Part shown: one piece after another, positions 48,000 to 59,328 of the stretch
Position numbering within the stretch: the stretch's first letter is position 1
Layout of the letters: every line of letters starts with the position of its first letter
Source of the DNA: Leptobrachium leishanense
Lineage: Eukaryota > Chordata > Amphibia > Anura > Megophryidae
DNA length: 64,000 nucleotides
Assembly (NCBI GenBank): GCA_009667805.1
Contig: CM019069.1
Location: 57,529,422 to 57,593,421 of the forward strand
Reading direction: 5' to 3'
Made by a program: the position numbers and the translations under genes
Notes under the pieces: generated by a model
The model's input: the letters and a program-made list of their open reading frames with translations, nothing else
What the model was told of the DNA's origin: nothing
Databases searched by the model: none

Positions 48000-48300
48000 A
48001 CTGCACATCACCTGCTGTTGCAACAATAGTAAAGAATTATTAATAATTTTATCTCCGTGACAAGAGGCTAATGGCTTTAGTGACCATGGCTGCCGGCGAG
48101 TTTATTGTGGCTCACCCGCACGCTTGATTGAATATAGTTCTCGGATAAAATACTGTCAAATCTGATTATAATGATGTGAGGATAATTAACCGTGCTTTGT
48201 TAATGAGCTAGCCAGCTAGAGTGGTCGTGAAATATTGCTGTACCTTACGAGCAATGCTCATTAACATTCTCTTATTTTACATTCGCTCGGTTTCATTTGT
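48000..48300. promoter_or_regulatory. Candidate conserved intronic regulatory block
   Basis: Unique sequence with packed TAATTA, GATTA, TTAATGAG and GCTCATTAAC motifs and no repeat termini. It resembles a developmental enhancer in base pattern only. Confidence 0.25.
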
Positions 48301-49552
48301 CTTGTATCACGGATAGTAAATTATCTATAATGAAATTGCAGAGCTTTAACCCTTGAAGATAGTAGTGCGTTATCAATAGGGCTTTGCTAGGGGTATATAA
48401 GGGTAAATTCCTAGAATTATCTTCTATAGTTAAATATTTCATGGAGAAAATACTCCCCCCCCCCAATCTTTCCCCACACAAACACACACTTACTGGAATC
48501 GCTCTTAAACTTGTGCATGACAATTTTTTTTTACTACTCGTTGTGTTGTGCTGTAATAATTCTTCTTGTGTCAAGAATTCTCTACCCCTTACTCTCGGTG
48601 ATTTCCAGGTATTAGCATTTAATTGTAACTTCAGTTCTCTGTAATCCGAGGTAACCTGTGGGATAATTTTGAACAATTTTTTCTTGAGTTTTTACAATTT
48701 CACTGCTCAACCTTCGCGTATCGATTAATATTGTAGAGTAACATTTTTTTATTTTAATGTGTGTATTTATGTATTGCATAAAAAAAATAAAAAAAAATCA
48801 GACAAAGTCCACATGAATGAAATGTTTTACCAAGAATTTGCAGAAGGTTGATGTCCTTAAGACTTAAAGGAATTTTTAACCAACAAGGAAGCTCTCAAGA
48901 TCATTGATAACCATGTTGAACCCTCATTTGTTGGTTTTTTTTCTACATTTTTTGTTTTGATGGCTTTCGAATTGCATAATAAAAAAAACTTCTACATACA
49001 TAAAAAGTTTAAAATCAAGCTTTTTCAGAAAGTTTGTCCTTTTAGGTTTTTGTTTTATCAAAATAGAAGTAGAAGATATCTCTGATAACCAACAGCAGTC
49101 CACGTTCTTAATGAGTGTCAATTTAGTTATATTCCTGAACAGTAAAAGAAGTATTGAAGATTAACTGAAAATGAAGACTAAATCAAAGCACAGACTTAAG
49201 AAGGATTTTTTTTATTAGAAGAGGATACAACAATTTCTTTAAGTTCAACCAAGAGGGGGGATTTAGCATGACTAAACTAAATACAACATTGAATGGAAGG
49301 TTGGTTGGTGTCCCATGAGAAAGAATTCCTGATGCCTTCGATTCCCACTATGGGCTGCCCAAGAGGGAGTCAGAACATCTTAACAATGAATAACGGGATT
49401 ACAAAACAACAAAAAAATGTATAGTATGTGCCATAGAAACAAAAACAAGAATTGGCTTCTGATGAAAGGATACACACTGGATTCTGCTCACTCCAAAAAG
49501 TTCTAAGCGAAAAAGGGAGACGAGGCACTCATGTCCCGTAGCGGCAGATTTA

Positions 49553-49851
49553 GGCTCGTGTCAGACTTGCGCCCGCACTTACCGGCAGCCGTCACAGCGG
49601 CGTGATGCAGAGACGGGCTCCGGTCGCACGCTTGTGCGCGCACACGAACTGCGCGCGCAGCAAGCGTCTGTCTAGGGAGCGAATCCGTTGATGTGCTAGA
49701 AAGCGCGTCAACGGAGCTGCAAAGTGCGATCCTCCATAGGAGGATCGCGATTTGCACAGCTGAGGGCAGTCAGCGGCAGCGGAGAGTGGAAGGAACGTCC
49801 GCTCTCACGGACGTTCCTTCCACTATGCAGTGCGCTCGTCTGACACGAGCC
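49553..49851. mobile_element. PIF/Harbinger-type MITE, copy 5
   Basis: 299 bp, ends GGCTCGTGTCAGAC and GTCTGACACGAGCC (perfect 14-bp inverted repeat), TTA on both sides (49550-49552, 49852-49854). It belongs to the CCATAGGAGGATCG subfamily with copy 7 and the relic at 312-486. The well-matched ends suggest a recent insertion. Outside it, AGGGAGACGAGGCACTCA (about 49515) is mirrored at about 49946 (GAGTGCCTTGTCTCCCT), so the target was itself an inverted-repeat element. Confidence 0.9.
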
Positions 49852-49854
49852 TTA

Positions 49855-52090
49855 GTGGATATTAACTTGACATCATTTCGCCGGAAAATGTCAGCCGAAA
49901 CATTGTCCAGTTAAATATCCAATAAAACTGCCATTACAGGACCTGAGTGCCTTGTCTCCCTTCTTTTTTTGGATACTCACAACTGCTTGCCATGTTGGAG
50001 TCTATGAGCACCAGTCCTCCATTATGTAACTATTTAGTTGAGTGCATCGATCAAATTTCTTTTGCACTCTAAAAAGTTCTGACGTGCCTTCGCAGAATAT
50101 TTTGTATGCGCTCTATGAGCCGTATTCTGTAGTCTGTTAATTTTGCATTAATATGAGCACATTCTCAATGGAAATTTATTAACATATTTTCATATCAGAA
50201 TAACAAAACCACAGGGTGTAAGATGCCTTATGAAAGGCAAACCAAACTTTTGTGCACTTCTACGCATTCATAATTATATTGTTAGTTTACAAAATACACT
50301 GAGGTTGAAATAGTATTACATAAGTGATGAGGAAAGTAACAAAGAAGAGTATTCGATTTTACATTTCTTTGTACGCGGAGTAATAAATGATGCCAGAAAA
50401 AGATCAAGATACAGGATATAGTCTGGACATTGCATACTTCACTAGGACATATGCATTCACTTGGATTTGAGATCAAATTACACGGTCATTCAGGACTAGA
50501 TTTAAAGATACAAATTACAAGCAGTTTGATTCTAATGAAGGGTGTTCTATTGTACGGACTGTCACAAAAAACTGTGCAATACAAATAAGAGTCCTTGAAA
50601 AACTGCTTCTTTCGCCAAACCTGGACTTTCTCGGTTGTGAATTCTTCCAAATCAGTCTTCTACAGCTTCTACGGTGTGATTTTTAATAAATTCCGATAAA
50701 TCAAATAGAGAGCTGTTTCATTTGTCAATGGCCTTTGACAGCTTTTTATCTGAACGCAGAGGTACACTAGCCATCGTCCTTCCCTATTGATTGATTCTTG
50801 GAGGCGCACACATTTATTTCAACCCTTCGATTTGATGGATTTCGATTGTAGAGTAACAGCTGATTACAGGGAGGCAGTGATAGGAGCTGCCAGGAATGGT
50901 CTAGCTTTATGCCATTGTCCAACAGCACTTTAGTATACGTATCTATTCTCCCTATTTATTATCATAGTAATTATTTCTATTTTCCCCCATCAATATGTCA
51001 CATCACTAATACTGAACTAACCATCCCGCCGCACATCTAGTCTTCTCACTAATCCAAACTTTTGGTGACATTATTTTAGATCCAAATAAATGAGCACAAA
51101 TGCAGTTTGGCTTCCTATTATCCTTGAAATTAATTTCCCTCCATCACAACATTTTTATAAATAATTTTTATTATGACACCGGTTATATAAACATCAAAAC
51201 ATGAGACGTCTCAGAGCGGCGCAGCGCCCGTATATTCAGAAAGCGTCTCAAAAAGAAAGTGTCCTTCACAACATTTACTTTATATCATCCTTTTCTCAAA
51301 AAAAAAAATACACATTATTAACATAGCCTTAATAATTGTTCTGTTAAATATTTTCAATGGTAAAACAGTTGCCCCACAGAGCATCTTTGCACATTGATCC
51401 TTGCTGGTGATCTCCTCTAGAAAGTCCTCCACTGGCTTGCTCACTCAGAGGCGGCTCTGTAATTAGACAAAATAGGCTTTTGCCTAAGGTGTTGCTCCAA
51501 CATGGCCCTCACTTAATGATATTTGTGTATAATGTCAAATTCATGCGCATATGACAGCACGTACAAATACACTCAAACATTCACACATACCTGTTATTGA
51601 AAACTCACACATGTTTTAGTTAAGTAGAATTTATGAGGTAAATTTCTGCATGTTTAGATTAATTAGATAAGGTATGAATATAAGGTCTAAGGCCTCACCA
51701 ACGCTAGGGTTGCCTTTGCTTGTCCTTAATTACAAAGACCTCAGAAGCTCTGAGCTCTGAGCCCGTATCATTACATATATCCAATCTCGCTCCTTGTGTT
51801 TCATGACCTAAACAATTCTCTATTCTTAAACTTTCAGCCTCTTGTATATTACTTTCTGTAAAACTGTGTCCTACCGAGGGGCACATCCATGTGATCTCAG
51901 ATGCCTTATTTCTAGAAAAATGGCTCCTCAAAACTGATCCCTTTAGCATAATTTAATTAATCCCAATGCTCATGGCACCACAAAGAATCCAGCATTTCTA
52001 TTATTGATTTTCTGCTACAAACCATTATTTGAAAATTGTGCCTTGTATGGCCCCTACTCTCGGATAGGTCCAAATGCCAATTTGGGAAAA
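49855..52090. other. Unassigned intron
   Basis: The first 120 bp continue the element that surrounds the MITE (GCCGAAAC at 49895, AATAAA at 49921). 50590-50900 is unique and enhancer-like in pattern (TGTCAATGGCCTTTGACAG, TTTAATAAATTCC). Nothing else recognised. Confidence 0.35.
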
Positions 52091-52103
52091 CTGTATATCT
52101 ATA

Positions 52104-52500
52104 GTGAGAAAGGGGAGGGTCCTGGGAAAGAGCAACGGCGCTAATCGCCTGCTCTACGGAGGGGCCTGCTCAGGTCTCACAAGGTTTTAGCTCGATTGTG
52201 CATTTACAGGGACAACTGCTCCATATGCAAATCAGATTGCTACACCCAGAAAGGGTGGCCAATACGGATTGCCAAGAAAGTCATCCCTGCACGAGAAGTG
52301 AAGCAACCGACGATCGTTTTGGCCTTATTAGGCCTCGTCAGGAGGGTATAGCTGACACTCCTCTTGGCACATCAAGCAAGCAGTCCACGTCTGGATACCC
52401 TGTAAACTTAGTGAGAAAGGGAGAGGTTTGTGAGGGTCCTGGGAATGAGCAACAGCACTAATGGCCTGCTCTACGGCGGGTGCCCACTCAGGTCTCACAA
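52104..52500 (-). repeat. ~306-bp-spaced direct repeats with hammerhead-like core
   Basis: 52104-52182 and 52410-52500 are diverged direct copies (GTGAGAAAGG, AGGGTCCTGGGAA, GCCTGCTCTACGG, CAGGTCTCACAA). Between them, on the minus strand, is the motif CTGACGA-GGCC-TAATAA-GGCC-AAAAC. The layout (repeat unit, core, repeat unit) suggests part of a tandem repeat. Confidence 0.6.
52316..52341 (-). ncRNA. Hammerhead-ribozyme-like core, G-to-A in GAAA
   Basis: CTGACGA (52341-52335) leads into a perfect 4-bp stem II GGCC / GGCC around TAATAA, then AAAAC (52320-52316). A hammerhead would need GAAA, and the first G of that strand is essential for cleavage. The copy is therefore predicted inactive even if it descends from a ribozyme. 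Confidence 0.4.
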
Positions 52501-52509
52501 CTGTTTATC

Positions 52510-53998
52510 GTTCTAAAAGACTCTAGTGAGATTTCCTCTTAAACGAAGAAAGTTGAATAAGTCATTTGTTTTTTCTTAGAAACCATTTACAAGAAAATAA
52601 AGGAGACTTGAGGGAATTATTACACGTGTTTGGGCTATCACATTCCGAAATCCATATTCGTGCCCGGAAATATTCTCTTACTTTTTTATTTTATAAATCA
52701 ATGTGATAGACTGTGATGTTTAGTCTTTGTTTTAATACTCCCTTAAGTACTCAGATGAAAATATATAAAACGATCCTTCAACTTAAACATGATGAACATC
52801 CTGCGCAGTTTTAAGTCCGCGACATTTGAGTGATTGCTAGAACTTAAAAACATCAGCCTCCTGCTCACAGGCTTTTTATCTGTCCATCAACGCACAAGAT
52901 GTATGGATATAAGGTAAAACCGAGGTAGCACCTCGCTTTCTGGAAAACTGATCAACAATCCTTTTTTTTCTCCCCCACCTCTCCCAAGAAGATGTTAGAC
53001 AGAGATTTCTGGCATGCACGTGATAACAACATTTATTTCTTAAATTGAAACGTCGCTGGATTTATGAAGACGTTTGCTTCGGCATAGCAAACGAAGAAAA
53101 ATGTACATACGCCGGAGAGAGACAAATGGCAGAGTAAACAAAATAACAGATAACTAGAATATCCATTCCAAGAACATAATTTTACAGTTGCGGTTTCCAT
53201 CTTTGTCAGGCATGAAATAAAAAATGGCAGGGGAATTAATAAGCTTTCATAGTTTGCGCCGGCACATGGTAAACAAATGACATTCTCTGATAGATTTGTC
53301 AGTTTGAAATTTCATATTGTGTTTTGAGTCTTGAGGACTGACTGAATGGAAATGTTTGCCAGTGTAATGGTATAAATTTGCATTAAATTGAGTGTTTCCC
53401 TTCACCCCTTTCAATGCCTGGCCAAAGTGTAATAAAACGCTGTCTTCCTTTTAGCAGATGTTGGATTCGTTGGGTAGGGAAATTAAAAATGACAGTCCGT
53501 TACAATCAGGAAGGTGGACTCGAATATTTCTTAACATGCAATTCGGTAAAGTCATCAAAGAAAAGTCGGATTTTTTTTTATGCGCGATGAGCATAATACA
53601 AAGTTGACTAGAAAAATAGACATGCTTTATACTGAAGAATAATGGGGGGGGGGGTTCACACCTGTCAGTAAAGAAATGCACAGAATACAAAGGTGATACG
53701 AATACAAAACATTGCATTCTCTATGTGTCTCTTAAATCTCTTTAACGGAAGACATTGTAAGTAATGAGAAAATTACCGAGCAAAAAAGGAAGAAATAAAC
53801 AATATTAAGAAATAAGCAAAATCAGTGTGAAAGCAGACTATTTATTTTTTAGAAGTGTACATTTAACTATCTGCATATTTTCTGTCCATCTGGCTATTTG
53901 TCTAACGATATAATGATGGACAGACAGGAAAATACTGCATATCTATATTTTTGCTCATCCCATGTCTGTATAACCGATAGGCAGAGTACACTATTGTT
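52510..53998. other. Unassigned intron, with candidate regulatory block 53030-53450
   Basis: 53030-53450 is unique, with phrases such as GACAAATGGCAGAG, TTTGTCAGGCATGAAAT, GGGGAATTAATAAGC and GATTTGTCAGTTTGAAAT that resemble vertebrate conserved noncoding sequence. No exon or transposon ends seen. Inference only. Confidence 0.25.
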
Positions 53999-54001
53999 TT
54001 A

Positions 54002-54238
54002 GGCCGTCGTCAGGCGAACGTGGTGATCACGTCCGTGTTGCCGCACAAAATGGCTTTTCATATCATGTACCAATTTTTATCATTTTTCATATTAATTTGG
54101 TTTCCCATAATTCCCCTTTTTTTCTACGTCCGTCAAGAAAATCGGACCGTGTAGTGTCTACAGTATCTTCCGTCAGTACGTCTGTCCGTTATGCACGCAC
54201 GCGGAGTGCGCTCAGACTGCGTTCATTTGACATTAGCC
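54002..54238. mobile_element. PIF/Harbinger-type MITE, copy 6
   Basis: 237 bp, ends GGCCGTCGTCAG and TTGACATTAGCC (diverged), TTA on both sides (53999-54001, 54239-54241). Shares GTCCGTGTTGCCGCAC with copy 4 in inverse orientation. An internally deleted, older copy. Confidence 0.75.
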
Positions 54239-54241
54239 TTA

Positions 54242-55134
54242 GACTTTGACAAATTGTCATATGACGTATTTGTAAAGGTAGCCTTTTCCTTATTTTATTT
54301 GCTCTTTTATTTTTCTTTGGTAAAGGGTCTTTCAATCTAGGGAGATAAAGGGCAAATCGTAAACCCTTCAATACCAAGTGGTTTTCCCTAAAAACCACTG
54401 CCAGGACACAGTGGATTTATGGAAAACCCATTTCCATTGCATAAATAGTAAAAATATAGGTTTGTACCCTTCATAAATACGTTTTAGAGACAGTAAGTAT
54501 TTGACGACCAGAGAGCTCTCACTGCTGGCCACAAAGTGCTACTACATGTATTTTAATACAGCTGAAACACTGGGATTCTGTAAAAGAAAAACTGAGCCCT
54601 AATCTGTTTGAACAGCTTCAGCACCTTGGCTGGCATATCCAGGGGGTTTAAAATTTGTGAGCACATTCTGGAGCTCATTTGCAAAAGAATTTTGTTGGAA
54701 GTAAAATAAACTCTATTGCACTGATCTAGAATATTACCAGATCGAGATTACTGGAATCTGGGCTCCTGCAGAAACTTTTAAAGATCAAGAATACTTTATT
54801 ATATCATAGTAGCAAATGGGGTTAAATCTAAGAGTTTAACCGCTATAATTTTGACTCTTTGCATAAATGAAGCTGATGATATGTAACCAGGAAGAGCATA
54901 GTCTGCGAGGACAGAAGCCGCGCTACACAGAGAACCTTTCAGCTCAATACTCACATTGACACCAACAAACAATCTCCCATTCACACACTTGCAATATGTG
55001 GGTTTTTGCTGAATGCTGCGTTGGCTGATGTCACGAGTCGACTGCAAGATTTCTCTTTAGGTGTTTAGGGCATAGTTTGATGCCAGAGAAATGCGAGTGC
55101 CACTGTTGTTCTTAAACCCAAGACAACAAACCAG
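54242..55134. other. Unassigned intron
   Basis: No supported feature up to the start of the CR1-type LINE. Confidence 0.4.
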
Positions 55135-55478
55135 TGTTCAGCTGGGGTCAGTACTTGAACCCTTTCTCTTTAATATTTTTATTAGTGATATTGCAGAAGG
55201 TATTAAATGGTAAAGTGTGTGTTTTTGCTGATAACACAAAGATTTGCAACAGGGTTGTTGTTTCTGGAGGGATCAGCCAAATGACAAATGATTTAAGTAA
55301 ATTAAAAAACAGTCAGAGTTGTGGCAATTGAGTTTTAATGTGGATAAGTGCAAGATAATGCACCTGGGACGTAAAAACCCAAGGACTGACTATAGAATAT
55401 TTGATACAGTCCTAACCTCAACATCTGAGGGTTGGGATTTAGGGGTTATTATTGCAGAGGATCTAAGGGTAATTAGAC

Positions 55479-55492
55479 AATGTAATGGAGCA
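55479..55492. repeat. Left copy of 14-bp target duplication
   Basis: AATGTAATGGAGCA matches AATGTAATAGAGCA at 61574-61587 with one change. In the uninterrupted LINE copy this sequence occurs once (complement near 37136-37150). Confidence 0.8.
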
Positions 55493-55601
55493 TAGCAAGA
55501 AAAAAAAAAGGATGTCATCTGTGCTCATTTCTATATATTTCCATGTGCAACAAAACAATATCAGAGGTTTTAGTTTGCTTAAATGGCCATGGAAACGTAA
55601 G

Positions 55602-55639
55602 CTCACTCGCCCCATCAAGGCACCTCTTTGTAGAGTGAG
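55602..55639 (-). ncRNA. Conserved hairpin unit 1 (CTCACTC stem)
   Basis: On the minus strand CTCACTC, a loop containing GAGGTGCCTTGATG, and GAGTGAG. First of four copies. Confidence 0.4.
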
Positions 55640-56117
55640 TCCTAACCAATGTACCAAAAGCTGCTCTTCTGAGCAACCGCATGCTCTCCTGCTGCTTTTC
55701 AGCTAAGGAGAGGCAGAAAAATGGTGGGTTTAATTTATACACGCACCAAGCACTTCCCATTTGGGGTTGGTAAACAAAAACATGGAAAAAGGAACAGCAG
55801 CAAACATGACTAACTGGTGTTACAACATAATATACATACAGAAAAAATGTCATCGCGCCTGTACTCACCAGAGTACAACAGGCTGCAACAGCCAGGAGTA
55901 ACAGCCCAGTTCATGTATAAAACGTGATCACATGCTGTAACACCAGTTAGTCATTTTTGCTGCTGTTCCTTTTTCCATGTTTTTGTTTTCAACCCCATAT
56001 GGGAAGTGCTTGGTGCGTGTATAAATAAAACCCATTTTTCTGCCTCTCCTTTGCTGAAAAGAAGCAGGAGGGGCATGTAGCTGCTCAGTAGAGCAGCTTT
56101 TGGTACATTGGTTAGGA

Positions 56118-56155
56118 CTCACTCTACAAAGAGGTGCCTTGATGGGGCGAGTGAG
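56118..56155 (+). ncRNA. Conserved hairpin unit 2 (CTCACTC stem)
   Basis: Plus-strand partner of unit 1 in the inverted pair, with the same stem and loop (56118-56124 with 56149-56155). Confidence 0.4.
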
Positions 56156-56305
56156 CTTACGTTTCAATGGCCGTTAAAGCAAACTAAAATCTCTGATAGT
56201 GGTTTGTTGCACATGGAATTGTATAGAAACGAGCGCAGATGACATCCTTTTTCTTGTTAGGTTTTATACATGAACTGGGCTGTTACTCCTGGCTTTTGGA
56301 TAAGA

Positions 56306-56342
56306 CTCGCCCTTATAGAGGTGCCTTGATGTTGACGGCGAG
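56306..56342 (+). ncRNA. Conserved hairpin unit 3 (CTCGCCC stem)
   Basis: 5' strand CTCGCCC, loop with GAGGTGCCTTGATG, 3' strand CGGCGAG. Six of seven pairs remain because one G of GGG is missing. Confidence 0.4.
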
Positions 56343-56729
56343 CTTAGTCTTATAATGGCCATTGATAAGAAACCAAACTTCTAATTGTGTTTAGTTTCAC
56401 ACAGTATAATGGGAATAAGCGCAGATGACATTTTTTTCTTTGTTATGTTTCACACATGTTGTTGGGCTGGATGCATTTAGTGGTTGCAGCCGCCCCATCG
56501 GGGAATAGGCTCGACCCCACCCCTCCTGCACTATGTATGTTTCAATGTACTTCCAGCCAGGTCATCCCTACAGCAAGATCCCGCTCCGTGTCTTTGTTTT
56601 CGATCCCAAAGTGGATTTTGTTTCTGGGGGAGCATAAATAAAGGCCCACCAGTCTACCTCATGTCTGACAAGCAGCATGAGCAGGTATGGTTTGCTATAC
56701 AGCAGCCTGTGGTTTCATTTTGGATAGGA

Positions 56730-56767
56730 CTCGCCCTTATAGAGGTGCCTTGATGTTGACGGGCGAG
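56730..56767 (+). ncRNA. Conserved hairpin unit 4 (CTCGCCC stem)
   Basis: CTCGCCC pairs fully with GGGCGAG around the same loop. Relative to units 1 and 2 two pairs changed in a compensatory way (A-T to G-C and T-A to C-G). Confidence 0.4.
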
Positions 56768-56872
56768 CTTAGTCTTATAATGGCCATTGATAAGAAACCA
56801 AACCTCTAATTGTGTTTAGTTTCACACAGTATAATGGGAATAAGCGCAGATGAAATTTTTTTCTTTGTTATG

Positions 56873-57936
56873 TGTCACGGAATGGCCCAGCACCCTCAGC
56901 CAGGGGCGGTGCACCGTGACAGTGGTGGCCATGGACACTTAGGTGCGGTGGCACGCACCCGGTTTTATAAGTACGTTTATTTAGATGTGATTGTGTGGTG
57001 TAATAAAGTGTCCCCGTTGGTTTATTGCGAAATGTATTTTCCCTTTGTCTGCCTTGCCCGCCGCCATTTTCTGATCGCCTCGTGGTTCAGATCAGAATAT
57101 TCGGATCTTAAAATGGCCGAATCGGCAACTCCCCGATTCGTAATGGCCAATACGAATCGGGGCCCGGGTGCCTCCTGCCAGCGAGGGCCAATGGGACTTG
57201 TGTGGGCGGGCAGGGATTCCCATTGTATTCCTAATTGTGTAAAGTGATAAATGTATGTGATGTGAAAAATAAACTGAGATTTTGCAGTGCATCCAGCCTC
57301 GCCTGATGTCCTTTACTCTCCGCCGCATATACTGTCTGAGCATCCCGCGCGGTCTCAGGGTGCGGTGTCCAGACTTAAGATCAGAACGGACTTAAGATCA
57401 GAACGGACTTAAGATCAGGACGGACTTAAGATCAGAACGGACTTAAGATCAGAACGGACTTAAGATCAGAACGGACTTAAGATCAGAACCGAAGGCGCGG
57501 CCGCGTACCGCGCTTCGGTATACCAAGTGAGCGGTGATCAGATCCGAAGATTCAGCCGCTCCCGTAAGATCCGAAGATTCATCCGTTTAAAGATCCGAAT
57601 ATTCCTCCACATAAGATCCGAATATTCCTCCGCAATCAGATCCGATATTCCTCCGCGGCAGATACGATCCCCAGATTCGCACGGCCGCCCGCAGACGCAC
57701 TCCACACCCACAAGGTCAGTGAACCAGCTGCTCGGGACGCTGAGTGCCGTATGGCTCAGTGGTCGGGCTGGTTCTAGGCAGGGGTCCCCTCCACCGCCCC
57801 TAACCCTTCCCCAGGGTCACACCAGGCCGCACGAGACGCCGAGTGCGCGTCACTCGGTAGTCGGGCCAGCGGTAAGCGACGGGGGTCACGCAGATAGAGC
57901 ACACCCGCAGGCGGAACAACATCCCATTCCGTCATA
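56873..57936 (+). repeat. 5' LTR, 1064 bp
   Basis: Starts TGTCACGGAATGG and ends CCATTCCGTCATA. The ends form an imperfect inverted repeat and the LTR closes in TA rather than the usual CA. Promoter-like TATAA at 56966-56970; AATAAA at 57002-57007 and 57268-57273. Seven 17-bp tandem units (ACTTAAGATCAGAACGG, 57372-57490) are followed by five copies of a GATCCGAAKATTC-like motif (57540-57650) and a diverged duplication of a GAGTGC...GGTCGGGC segment near the end. Confidence 0.9.
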
Positions 57937-57937
57937 C

Positions 57938-57955
57938 TGGTGGCAGCGGTGGGAT
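57938..57955 (+). other. Primer binding site matching tRNA-Leu
   Basis: TGGTGGCAGCGGTGGGAT begins one base after the LTR and is complementary over 18 nt to the 3' end of vertebrate tRNA-Leu (AAG/UAG type, ...ATCCCACCGCTGCCA plus CCA), recalled from memory. It would prime minus-strand DNA synthesis. Confidence 0.8.
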
Positions 57956-57987
57956 CGCTCTCTGCAGGCCCCTAGGAGACCTACGCC

Positions 57988-59328
57988 ATGGTGGTGTACA
58001 CCCACTACGACAGGGACACCCTGCGTGGGATGTTGGAGAACCGGGGAGGAACGCCGGGTAACAAGAAGAGGAAGACTCTGATCAAGGAACTGACCAGGAT
58101 GGATCAGGACAGGGTGGCGACGCCCGTCCCCAGCCCTGTCCACGCAGAGGTGGAGGAAGATGCTGGCCTCAGAGAGTTGCGGCGTCGGATCGCCCTGCTC
58201 CGAGATGCCTCATCGTCGGTGGACAGATACGAAGTGATTCGGGAGTTTTACCGGGAAGTTGAGCAGGAGAAGGAACGCCAGCACGAGCTGCGGTTGGCAG
58301 AGCTCCGCGGAGCAGAGACTGAATATGTTGACCCCGAACCCTACCCTGTGGAACCCTGGGTCGAGGCTCACAGCTCGACTGGAGCTTCACCCTGGGAATC
58401 TGCAAACCCCAGTGACTACGCTTGCGGGACTCTCAGCTCGCCTGGAGCCTGTACTGAGGACGTCACTTATCCCCGCGACCCTCGGATGGAGACTCACAGC
58501 TCGCCTGGAGCTGCATCTGAGGACGCCACATTCCCCATTGAGGAGCAGTGCTCCTGCGCGGGCACCTTCGTCGACATGAAGGTCGTGTTGGCAGGAAGGC
58601 TGCAGGAGGGCCTGGAGCGGGATCAGAGGTCCGCAGAGGAACTGTGGTACGAGGCCCTGGACCATGAGCGGGACTGCCATGGTGTGCACATTCCTTCCGA
58701 CGCTGTCGTCCATCGGGTGCAGTACGATGTGCGAGCAGCGTTCCTGCAAGGTCGGGCCCCAGAGGAGTGGGAGGCCGAGCTCCGGAGTCTGGTGCAACAG
58801 GAGATCGCACTGGACGCCGCGTACCGCGCGCTCCGGTGGCTAACTGCCCCTCCGACAGCGCGCCCTATTGAAGGCAGTTCCACTGCAGGGCCTCGCTACG
58901 GAGGCACGGGGCTGCTCTACGCGAGCATGGCCGCCGACCCCGAGTTTGGAGAGGAGACCGAAGAGCGGATGGAAGACATTCTGGAGCGACGGGAACTGGA
59001 GATCCCGTCAGACAGCAGGGACTCGGTGTTTGAGGAGCTGGAGTCCCTAGCCGAGCGAGAGTGGGAGCTCGAGGTGGCTTATCGAAGACTGTTGGACGGC
59101 GTTCCGCAGTCGAGTCTGAGCTCCCCGTGGTGGGACGGTCGGCGGAGGAGGTCGACAGTCCCCAGGTTTGGGACCTATGGGAGGCTGAGGCGGACCCATG
59201 GGTGCCCGTGGGGGTTCCGGCAGAGGAAGTTACCCCCTGCACCCCGCAAGAGGACAGGGTGGCTGAGGCCACGGGTCCAGGGGAGGAGACGGATGGTCTC
59301 CCCGGGATGGGTTGTGCGCAACCATTGA
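57988..59328 (+). CDS. Gag-like protein of the LTR element
   Basis: A 446-codon frame, the longest in the window outside simple repeats. Its ATG lies in a strong context (GCCATGG) 51 nt after the LTR. Visible parts are: residues ~8-40, a SAP-like motif (DTLRGMLENRGGTPGNKKRK, then LIKEL); ~55-105, a charged coiled-coil-prone stretch; ~115-190, three loose repeats of HSSTGAS / LSSPGAC / HSSPGAA; ~200-380, two related helical blocks ending EIALDAAYRALRWL and EWELEVAYRRLLDG. No CCHC zinc knuckle or aspartic-protease motif. SAP-like N-termini occur in gag proteins of some vertebrate Gypsy-type elements, so a structural nucleoprotein role is inferred. From about residue 370 the frame turns Arg-rich and the better reading continues in another frame, which indicates a one-base shift near 59090. 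Confidence 0.6.
   Translation: MVVYTHYDRDTLRGMLENRGGTPGNKKRKTLIKELTRMDQDRVATPVPSPVHAEVEEDAGLRELRRRIALLRDASSSVDRYEVIREFYREVEQEKERQHELRLAELRGAETEYVDPEPYPVEPWVEAHSSTGASPWESANPSDYACGTLSSPGACTEDVTYPRDPRMETHSSPGAASEDATFPIEEQCSCAGTFVDMKVVLAGRLQEGLERDQRSAEELWYEALDHERDCHGVHIPSDAVVHRVQYDVRAAFLQGRAPEEWEAELRSLVQQEIALDAAYRALRWLTAPPTARPIEGSSTAGPRYGGTGLLYASMAADPEFGEETEERMEDILERRELEIPSDSRDSVFEELESLAEREWELEVAYRRLLDGVPQSSLSSPWWDGRRRRSTVPRFGTYGRLRRTHGCPWGFRQRKLPPAPRKRTGWLRPRVQGRRRMVSPGWVVRNH

Larger units (their letters stand above)
46684..49490. other. Unassigned intron with one repeat relic and a candidate regulatory block
   Basis: 46798-46850 holds a stem-GAAACG motif followed by AATAAA on the minus strand. 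The rest is unique. See 48000-48300 for the candidate regulatory block. Confidence 0.4.
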
